DNA of 12,870 nt from NCBI GenBank assembly GCA_002423555.1, contig DIWQ01000018.1, positions 1 through 12,870 on the forward strand, given 5' to 3'. The stretch comes from Patescibacteria group bacterium UBA6102. Its GTDB lineage: Bacteria > Patescibacteriota > Minisyncoccia > Minisyncoccales > UBA5738. The first letter of the stretch is position 1; every line of letters begins with the position of its first letter. This document shows positions 5,966-11,892 of the stretch, piece after piece. The notes beneath the pieces were generated by a model. It was not told the origin of the DNA, searched no databases, and saw only the letters and a list, made by a program, of their open reading frames with translations. Position numbers and translations under genes: made by a program.

Positions 5966-7027
5966 ATGGATAAGGCAAATGACAAAATAAAGACGGAAGG
6001 CACAGCAACGGCGACAGTGGCGGCGGCGGTATCGGGCGGGGTGGATAGCGCGGTATCCGCGGGGATGTTGAAGAATGGCGGCTTTGAGGTTGTCGGTGTT
6101 TTTGCGCGGCTGTCGGGGAATAAAACCGAAGATGAAAAACAGGCGCGGGCGGTTTGTAAAAAATTGGAGATTCCTTTTCGTGTCGTTGATTTGCGTTCGG
6201 AGTTTAAAAAAAGAATCATTGACAAATTCACCGCCAATACCGAAAAGGGGCTGACGCCCAATCCGTGCGTTTTTTGCAACGAGGGAATCAAATTCGGACT
6301 GTTGATGGAGGCGGCGTTGAAATCCGGCGCGGATTATTTTGCCACGGGTCATTATTGCCAAAACAAAATTGACAAAAGCGGAATTTATCATCTGTCAAAA
6401 GGCGCGGACAAAAAAAAGGATCAGTCTTATTTTTTGTGGCGGCTGAAACAAAAACAACTGGGGAAAATCATTTTTCCGTTAGGAGTTTTTATAAAAAATG
6501 AAGTCAAAGAATTGGCAAAAATCTGGCAATTGCCAATAAAAAACAATTCGGAGTCGCAGGACGTTTGCTTCATTTCCGGCCAAGCCGCGGATTTTTTTAA
6601 AAAACGTTTGGGAGAGAATCCGGGGGATATTATTGATGCGGACACGAAAAAAAATATCGGACGACATAACGGCCTGTGGTTTTACACCGTCGGCCAGAGA
6701 AAAGGCATTGGGCTTCCGGGCGGCCCGTTTTATGTCATTGGCAAAAATCTTGCCAAAAACCGGTTGCTGGTTTCAAAAAAAATGCCGGCGGCGAGTTCGG
6801 TTAAACTGTCAAACATCAATTGGATTGCCGGCGCGGTTCCCGATTTACCGCGAAAAATCAACATAAAAATCAGATACCGGGCCAAAGAAGCCGCGGCGGT
6901 TTTGGATAAAATCGGCAAAGATTATGTGTTGCGGTTCGCAAAACCGCAATTTGCGCCGACTCCCGGGCAGAGCGCGGTTTTTTACGTCCGCGGCGAGTTG
7001 ATCGGCGGCGGTATTATCAAGCCGTGA
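5966..7027 (+). CDS. mnmA: tRNA-specific 2-thiouridylase MnmA
   Basis: This 353-residue enzyme adenylates and then thiolates uridine 34 in the wobble position of Lys, Glu and Gln tRNAs in the cytosol. The ATP-binding PP-loop SGGVDS is at 23-28. The first catalytic cysteine is C101 in NPCVFCN and the second is C201 in SQDVCFI. FATGHY (126-130) and YTVGQRKGIG (240-249) are typical MnmA blocks. Length matches the family (about 350-370 aa). The frame stays open upstream, with an ATG at 5930 and TTG at 5924, but 5966 is preferred: it fits the usual short lead before the PP-loop and coincides with the predicted transcription start. AAGGAG (5960-5965) abuts the ATG with no spacer, too close to serve as a Shine-Dalgarno. 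No IscS or Tus-relay genes are nearby. Confidence 0.94.
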   Translation: MDKANDKIKTEGTATATVAAAVSGGVDSAVSAGMLKNGGFEVVGVFARLSGNKTEDEKQARAVCKKLEIPFRVVDLRSEFKKRIIDKFTANTEKGLTPNPCVFCNEGIKFGLLMEAALKSGADYFATGHYCQNKIDKSGIYHLSKGADKKKDQSYFLWRLKQKQLGKIIFPLGVFIKNEVKELAKIWQLPIKNNSESQDVCFISGQAADFFKKRLGENPGDIIDADTKKNIGRHNGLWFYTVGQRKGIGLPGGPFYVIGKNLAKNRLLVSKKMPAASSVKLSNINWIAGAVPDLPRKINIKIRYRAKEAAAVLDKIGKDYVLRFAKPQFAPTPGQSAVFYVRGELIGGGIIKP

Positions 7028-7092
7028 TCCTTTGTTGCGGCTGTGTTTCTTTTGCGTTTGGGGCGGTTTTCGTGCTAATCTGGAAGAATAAT

Positions 7093-7117
7093 TGAGTATA
7101 ACAAAGGAAAATCCTTT
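7093..7117 (+). promoter_or_regulatory. candidate ftsZ -10 and short leader hairpin
   Basis: TATAAC (7097-7102), with TG at 7093-7094 displaced by one base from the ideal extended position, is the best -10 before ftsZ. Just downstream, AAAGGA (7103-7108) and TCCTTT (7112-7117) form a 6-bp hairpin with an AAA loop. The purine run is about 20 nt from the ATG, so it is not an effective Shine-Dalgarno. Confidence 0.4.
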
Positions 7118-7127
7118 TTAAACCGGT

Positions 7128-8759
7128 ATGAAAAACGTTGCCAAAAAGAAAGCCGCTCTTTTTAAAACCAAAATCAAAAATAAATCCAAAAGACCGGTAC
7201 CGTTGCCGTCCGGGAAAGCAAAACCGTTGATAAAAATTGCCGAAAAAATCCGCGGAAAGGTGCTCAATATCAAGGCGGTGGAAGCGGCTAAAATCGCCCC
7301 GCCTCCGGCCAAAAAAACGGCCAAAAACGTGGCTGGAGAATCGGAATTTGAGATCAAAAAAACCAAAATCCGCGTGGTGGGGATTGGCGGCGGCGGCGGA
7401 AATATCGTTTCGGAAATCGCCGACCGGGTGAGGCGGCCGTCTTTTACCATTGCCAACACCGATGCGGCGGCGTTGCGCCGCGCGTCAAAGAATGTGTCGG
7501 TGTTTCAGTTCGGAGAGAATTTTACGCGCGGGCTGGGTACGGGGATGGATCCGCGCGTGGCCGAAGAGGCCGCCGTGCAGGAAAAAGAGAAGATCAAGAA
7601 AATTATGGAGGGGCAGGATCTGGTGATTATCGTGGCTTCTCTGGGCGGCGGCGCCGGTTCGGGTGCCGCGCCGGTGTTCGCGCAAATTTCAAAAAACTTG
7701 GGCAACCTGACCTATGGAATTTTTACTTTGCCGTTTGAATTTGAGGGCGAGAAAAAGAAGGAGATCGCCAAGGCGGCGCTGGAAAAATCCAAACCCTATT
7801 TGAACGCCTTGACCATTTTGCCCAACGAGCGGGTGTTTGAAGTGGTGCCCAAAGCGACGCCATTTTCCAAGACGCTTTCATTTATCAACGATTCGCTTTC
7901 CGACAGTTTGGAGGGATTGATTGAAACCATTTATAACACCGGGCTGATTAATATTGATTTTGCGGATCTGCGGGCGATTCTGGTGGGGAGCGGGAAAATG
8001 GCGTTTTTAAACACGGTGGCGCTGAAAAAGGGCGAAGAAACGGGCGTGGATGTTTTTGAAAAGGTTTTTTCTTCTCCGCTGTACCCTTATGGGATTGAAA
8101 AATCGCGCGGGTTATTGCTGAATATCGTGGCGCAAAAAGATTTGAAACTTGCCGAAGTGAACAAGATTCTCACCGGCGCGGCCAAAAGGATTAATAAGGA
8201 TGCTCGGATTATTTTCGGCGTCGGCCATGAAGGTGCGCGCGAAAGTTCAATCAAAGTGACGATTTTGGCCACCGGATGCGTTTACGCCGGCGCCGGAAAC
8301 GGAAACGGCGATGATGGTAATGGCAAGGAGATTCCGGTTGCGCCGCCGGTACCGCGGGTGCCGAGAAAAGCGGCGCCGAAAAAAACGGCGGCTTTGCCGC
8401 CAAAACCGGCCAAGCCCGTGAAATCCGCCAAACCGGTAAAACCAGCCAAGCCCGTAAAATCCGCCACGGCTTTACGGAAGAGCAAATCCGCACCGGTAAA
8501 ATTGAAAAAGGTGGCGGTGAAAATCAAGTCGTTGCCGCCCGCCGCAAAGGAGCCGCAATCCGCACCGGAAAAACAAATTCAAGACGGGGCCGGACGGCAG
8601 AGCGGGCAAGGGATTGACGCTCAATTTACCGTACCGGAAAGGAAAAACGCTCTGCAGGTGAAAAAAGAGATTGAGATGGAGGAAAATGCGATGCTGGAAC
8701 AGGAAAAAGCTTGGGAGGTGCCGGCGTTCTTGCGAAAACAAAAGAAAAATCAAAATTGA
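7128..8759 (+). CDS. ftsZ: FtsZ cell-division GTPase with long basic N-terminal extension
   Basis: A 543-residue tubulin-family protein that should polymerise with GTP into the division ring. Residues 1-77 are a Lys/Ala/Pro-rich extension; most FtsZs have only 10-15 residues here. The GTPase core spans about 78-384: VVGIGGGGGN (83-92), NTDAAAL (110-116), LPFEFEGEKK (201-210) and the T7 loop NIDFADLR (275-282), retaining N275, D277 and D280. The tubulin signature reads GGGAGSG (173-179) instead of GGGTGTG, and the preceding AGM is ASL. A long linker (about 385-525) contains KPVKSA/KPVKPA-type repeats (about 427-446). The C-terminus WEVPAFLRKQ (529-538) matches the conserved peptide that binds FtsA/ZipA-like partners. 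It is FtsZ, but divergent; a second, canonical copy may exist elsewhere. No FtsA is adjacent. Confidence 0.9.
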   Translation: MKNVAKKKAALFKTKIKNKSKRPVPLPSGKAKPLIKIAEKIRGKVLNIKAVEAAKIAPPPAKKTAKNVAGESEFEIKKTKIRVVGIGGGGGNIVSEIADRVRRPSFTIANTDAAALRRASKNVSVFQFGENFTRGLGTGMDPRVAEEAAVQEKEKIKKIMEGQDLVIIVASLGGGAGSGAAPVFAQISKNLGNLTYGIFTLPFEFEGEKKKEIAKAALEKSKPYLNALTILPNERVFEVVPKATPFSKTLSFINDSLSDSLEGLIETIYNTGLINIDFADLRAILVGSGKMAFLNTVALKKGEETGVDVFEKVFSSPLYPYGIEKSRGLLLNIVAQKDLKLAEVNKILTGAAKRINKDARIIFGVGHEGARESSIKVTILATGCVYAGAGNGNGDDGNGKEIPVAPPVPRVPRKAAPKKTAALPPKPAKPVKSAKPVKPAKPVKSATALRKSKSAPVKLKKVAVKIKSLPPAAKEPQSAPEKQIQDGAGRQSGQGIDAQFTVPERKNALQVKKEIEMEENAMLEQEKAWEVPAFLRKQKKNQN

Positions 8760-8803
8760 AAAATCAAAATGTAAAATTAAGGGAAAATTCCTTGCGGAAT
8801 TTT
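8745..8803 (+). repeat. A-rich direct repeat plus 8-bp hairpin between ftsZ and trxB
   Basis: AAAAATCAAAAT occurs at 8745-8756 and again at 8759-8770, 14 nt apart; the first copy encodes the last residues of FtsZ. A perfect hairpin follows: AAAATTCC (8784-8791), loop TTGC, GGAATTTT (8796-8803). The hairpin ends 8 bases before the trxB ATG and occupies the place of a ribosome-binding site. It resembles A-rich dispersed intergenic sequence and may be a weak terminator or a processing/translation-control site. Confidence 0.5.
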
Positions 8804-8811
8804 ATATTTTT

Positions 8812-9753
8812 ATGTGCGACTTAATCATTATTGGTGCCGGACCGGCCGGAATGACTGCCGGAATCTACGCGGCGCGCGCCAAGTTGGAAACGTTGGTGAT
8901 CGCCGGCGAGTTCGGCGGGTGGATTGCGCGCGAAAACGTGGAGATTGAAAATTATCCCGGATTTGAAAAAATTCCGGGCAAGGAGCTGATCGGCCGCTTC
9001 AAGAGCCATCTGGAATCTTTTGGCGTTGAAACAAAAACGGCCGAAGTTTTTGAGTTAAAAAAACAAGACGGCGTTTTTGAAGTTTTGGCCGGCGAAGAAA
9101 AGTTTTCGGCCAAAGCGCTGATCGTCGCCACCGGCGCCAGCCCGCGGCCGGCCGGAATTCCGGGAGAAAAGGATTTTTTGGGCAAGGGCGTTTGCTATTG
9201 CGCAACATGCGACGGACCGCTGTTTGCCAAAAAAGACGTGGCGGTGATCGGCGGCGGCAACGCGGCGTTTGACGCGGCGCGGTTCTTGGCAAAATTTGCC
9301 GCCAAAGTTTATGTTCTGGAAAAAAACAAAGAAGTTTCGGCCGATGCGGCCAGCCGGGAGGCATTGGAGCGAACCGGCAAAGCCCGGATAATCACCAATG
9401 CGCGGATCACGAAGATTAGCGGCGACAATTTCGTAAAGGGAGTTGCCTACTATGATGCCGCCGATCCGGAAAAAAAGGAGATTGCTTTGCCGGTGGCCGG
9501 AGTTTTTGTGAAAGCCGGCAATTCACCGGCCGCGGAATTTTTGGGCAATTTGGTTGATTTGGATGAAAAAGGCCAGATAAAAATCAATCCCCAAACCAAC
9601 CAAACCAAAACCGAAGGTTTGTTTGCCGCCGGTGACGTAACCGACGCCAAATACAAGCAAGTGGTGATCGCCGCCGGCCAGGGCGCTGTTGCCGCGCTCT
9701 CCGCCGGTTTGTATCTCCAAAACTCCAAATTCCAGGGTTCAAATTCCAAATAA
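8812..9753 (+). CDS. trxB: thioredoxin reductase-like flavoprotein
   Basis: A 313-residue FAD-dependent pyridine nucleotide-disulfide oxidoreductase that would reduce thioredoxin or a related thiol carrier in the cytosol. The FAD-binding GAGPAG is at 8-13, and the redox-active C130-A-T-C133 lies in the second nucleotide domain as in low-Mr TrxBs. GGGNAAFDAA (147-156) is the NAD(P)H Rossmann loop. LFAAGDV (270-276) and YKQ...AAGQGAVAA close the FAD domain. The arginine-rich HRRxxxR segment that recognises the NADPH 2'-phosphate is replaced by LEKNKEVSAD (169-178), so NADH or another donor is possible. The frame is open further upstream (into ftsZ), but 8812 places GAGPAG correctly. The last ten residues (NSKFQGSNSK) are encoded by a short direct repeat and look appended. 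Confidence 0.9.
   Translation: MCDLIIIGAGPAGMTAGIYAARAKLETLVIAGEFGGWIARENVEIENYPGFEKIPGKELIGRFKSHLESFGVETKTAEVFELKKQDGVFEVLAGEEKFSAKALIVATGASPRPAGIPGEKDFLGKGVCYCATCDGPLFAKKDVAVIGGGNAAFDAARFLAKFAAKVYVLEKNKEVSADAASREALERTGKARIITNARITKISGDNFVKGVAYYDAADPEKKEIALPVAGVFVKAGNSPAAEFLGNLVDLDEKGQIKINPQTNQTKTEGLFAAGDVTDAKYKQVVIAAGQGAVAALSAGLYLQNSKFQGSNSK
9726..9748 (+). repeat. 9-bp direct repeat encoding the TrxB tail
   Basis: CAAATTCCA occurs at 9726-9734 and 9740-9748, 14 nt apart. It encodes part of the low-complexity C-terminus of TrxB. The 14-nt spacing equals that of the A-rich repeat on the other side of trxB. Confidence 0.5.
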
Positions 9754-9797
9754 ATACGATTTGAATACGATTTAAATACGATTCAGATACAATTTAA
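9754..9797 (+). repeat. four 11-bp tandem repeats after trxB
   Basis: Starting on the first base after the trxB stop, ATACGATTTGA (9754-9764), ATACGATTTAA (9765-9775), ATACGATTCAG (9776-9786) and ATACAATTTAA (9787-9797) follow head to tail with no spacers. The 11-bp period is close to one helical turn. They lie immediately upstream of the terminator and of the methyltransferase promoter. Confidence 0.8.
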
Positions 9798-9823
9798 ATC
9801 CCGGCAATCGCGGGATTTTGATT
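9796..9823 (+). terminator. terminator between trxB and the methyltransferase gene
   Basis: AAATCCCG (9796-9803) pairs with CGGGATTT (9811-9818) around a 7-nt loop, followed by a T-rich but interrupted tract (TTGATTTCTT). It would end the ftsZ-trxB transcript. Confidence 0.65.
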
Positions 9824-9844
9824 TCTTCCTGCTTGCGGTATAAT
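9818..9844 (+). promoter_or_regulatory. methyltransferase promoter with consensus TATAAT
   Basis: A perfect TATAAT (9839-9844) lies 15 bp after TTGATT (9818-9823), which is within the terminator tail. A start 6-8 nt downstream of the -10 falls on 9850-9852, that is, at the ATG of the methyltransferase (9851), predicting a leaderless mRNA for the restriction-modification operon. Confidence 0.6.
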
Positions 9845-9850
9845 AGTAAT

Positions 9851-11008
9851 ATGAAAATTGATTTTAAGGCAAAAAAACGGGATTTGGGGCAATTTTTCAC
9901 GACCAATGCCGATTATATTCTGCAAGGATTTGAGAAATTTGTTGAAGGCAAAACAATTAGCGATCCGTTCGCCGGAAATCGGGAATTGCTTAATTGGTGC
10001 CAAAGAAACGGCGCAAAAACCGCCATAGGTTTTGATTGCGATAAAAATTATGTCGATGATAAAGATGTCTTTTTTAACGATTCGATAAATTTGCCCAAAA
10101 AATACGATTTTGTTTGCACCAATCCGCCCTATCTGCATAAAAATAAGGCTTCGGTTTCGGTTAAAAACAAATTTTTTACCGGTGAAAATTCAATTTTTGA
10201 AGATTTGTATCAAGTATCAATTAAGGCATTGCTGAATTGCAACGAAGGAATAACTATTGTGCCATTGAATTTTTTGTGCGCGCAAAATTCGCAACGAATA
10301 AGAAATTTATTTTTCGAAAAATTTGAAATTGTTAAATTGAATATCTTTACCAAGCAAGTTTTTGACGATACGACCTACAATGTGGTTGCGTTTTACTTCA
10401 AAAAAAAATCAATTAGTATCGATAAAAATTTCGTTTCGACATTAATTTTGCCGGAAGGCAAAAAAATAGAATTGATCTTTGAAAAGAAATTTGGCTGGCA
10501 ATACGGTGGCGATTTTATCAGAAAAATACGGAGTGCAAAAAATGAATTGGGAATTTTCCGGCTAACCGATAATTTTATCGATACCGGAGATTGCGAAACC
10601 GAAATTGCGTTGCAGAACATAAAAGACCGGCGGATTTTCAAAACAAGCTCTGCGGTTAAAAAAATTCTTGAAAAAAACATTTTGTTTTTGCGCGCGATTG
10701 ACAGCAAAAATGGCAAAAAAATTCAGCTGGAAGATATCAGGGACTACAAAATAACCGGATTGGCTGGAAAAAATACATCTCGCAATATGGCGCACCTGCT
10801 TTTCAAAAAGGAAATTCCTATTGATGAGCAAATTGAGTTGATGGAATCTTTCAATGAAAAACTTTCGGAAAATCGCGAAAAATATTGTTCGTTTTTTTTG
10901 ACCAATTTCAGGGATAACAACCGCAAAAGAATTTCTTTTGATCTGGCGTATAAATTGCTTAATTTGATTTATCATGAAAAAAATCGAAACCAACCTTCAT
11001 TATTTTGA
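9851..11008 (+). CDS. type II DNA adenine-N6 methyltransferase
   Basis: A 385-residue DNA methyltransferase expected to transfer methyl from SAM to N6 of adenine in a specific site, protecting host DNA from the endonuclease encoded next. The SAM-binding region shows motif X (GQFF, 13-16), motif I (DPFAGN, 38-43) and a motif II acidic residue (FDCD, 61-64). Catalytic motif IV NPPY is at 91-94. This order (X-I-IV, then a C-terminal target-recognition region) is that of gamma-class m6A enzymes. The second glycine of motif I is Arg44 instead. A family-like block TNFRDNNRKRISF is near residues 354-366. Start 9851 is the first ATG and follows a TATAAT by six bases. Codon use is markedly A/T-richer than in neighbours, suggesting transfer. 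The last 35 bases overlap the endonuclease gene. Confidence 0.88.
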   Translation: MKIDFKAKKRDLGQFFTTNADYILQGFEKFVEGKTISDPFAGNRELLNWCQRNGAKTAIGFDCDKNYVDDKDVFFNDSINLPKKYDFVCTNPPYLHKNKASVSVKNKFFTGENSIFEDLYQVSIKALLNCNEGITIVPLNFLCAQNSQRIRNLFFEKFEIVKLNIFTKQVFDDTTYNVVAFYFKKKSISIDKNFVSTLILPEGKKIELIFEKKFGWQYGGDFIRKIRSAKNELGIFRLTDNFIDTGDCETEIALQNIKDRRIFKTSSAVKKILEKNILFLRAIDSKNGKKIQLEDIRDYKITGLAGKNTSRNMAHLLFKKEIPIDEQIELMESFNEKLSENREKYCSFFLTNFRDNNRKRISFDLAYKLLNLIYHEKNRNQPSLF

Positions 11009-11888
11009 AATATCAAAAGCAAATCCCGAAAAATTGCTGGACGAATTTTATGTTTTTGAAGAAAGGAAGCCGGATTTGGATAAATATATTCAAAATACGA
11101 AAGAAATCAAAAACATCCTGATTACGATTAAAACTTTGAAAGCAAAAAACGAGAGGCCGGAAATTATTGAAAAATATTTTTTGGAACTGCAAAAAACCCT
11201 TGGCGAATATTCAAATTGTTCCGAATTTGGATGTTTTATCAACGCTTGCGATAATATAATTGATGGCGCAAAAAATGAAATCAGTGTTTTAAAAGAAGTT
11301 TCCAGAAGGTATTTTCAAAAAAGAATTTTGAATGAAAATGTTCCCGAAGAGTGGGTGCAAGCAATTTTAGATAAAAATTCTTCAGCTAAAAAGGGGAGAA
11401 GCGGCGAAAATAAGCTTATTCGCATTCTTGGTTTGGACGGAATAAAAGAGGTTGGTGAATGGCAAGATTTTTTTAGCGATGATTGTTGTGTTTTGCGGTT
11501 CTCAAAAAAAATAAATTTACAAAGCGCGCGCAGAAATTTGAAAGTTAAAATTAAAACCAAAAAACAGAATAAAACCTTGGATTTGATTATAAAAATCAGG
11601 GAGAATATTTTTGTCTGCGAGGCCAAGCATTTAAATACTGCCGGAGGAGGCCAAGATAAGCAAATTTCAGAATTGATTGAGATTATCGGGCTAAAAGAGC
11701 GGCCAGGGATTTATTATATTGCTTTTTTGGATGGCAAATATTCTAATGTTTTGTTGGGCGATAATGGTTTGGGTGATAAAATAAATAAACAGCGTCATGA
11801 AATTATCAAATGCCTTAATCAAAATCCTAGTAATTTTTGGGTAAATACCGCTGGATTTGAGGCGTTAATCAGCGATTTTAAAAAATAA
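10974..11888 (+). CDS. type II restriction endonuclease, PD-(D/E)xK type
   Basis: A 304-residue protein, assigned from position and a visible nuclease motif. Residues 201-218 contain D203 (in TLDLII), then E216-A-K218 (in VCEAKH) after a predicted beta hairpin, the D...ExK metal-binding core of PD-(D/E)xK nucleases. GENKL (144-148) supplies the conserved helix Glu before it. Residues 1-135 are mostly helical with no motif I know and could carry dimer or DNA contacts. The gene starts inside the methyltransferase 3' end in a different frame and probably depends on translational coupling, which would keep methylase ahead of nuclease. No controller-protein gene is present. I cannot predict the recognition site. 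It has the same A/T-rich composition as its partner and no Shine-Dalgarno. Confidence 0.8.
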   Translation: MKKIETNLHYFEISKANPEKLLDEFYVFEERKPDLDKYIQNTKEIKNILITIKTLKAKNERPEIIEKYFLELQKTLGEYSNCSEFGCFINACDNIIDGAKNEISVLKEVSRRYFQKRILNENVPEEWVQAILDKNSSAKKGRSGENKLIRILGLDGIKEVGEWQDFFSDDCCVLRFSKKINLQSARRNLKVKIKTKKQNKTLDLIIKIRENIFVCEAKHLNTAGGGQDKQISELIEIIGLKERPGIYYIAFLDGKYSNVLLGDNGLGDKINKQRHEIIKCLNQNPSNFWVNTAGFEALISDFKK

Positions 11889-11892
11889 ATCC

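Noticed and set aside
2936..8759. Possible UGA recoding (genetic code 25)
   Set aside because: UGA ends the MFS-like, mnmA and ftsZ frames at positions consistent with family length, and mnmA and ftsZ have complete C-termini there.
9734..9749. GGGTTCAAATTCC, resembling a tRNA T-arm
   Set aside because: The stem fails beyond three pairs, and the bases are the in-frame 3' end of trxB made of a short direct repeat.
9754..9797. Tandem repeats as a CRISPR array
   Set aside because: Units are 11 bp and contiguous with no spacers, and no cas genes are present.
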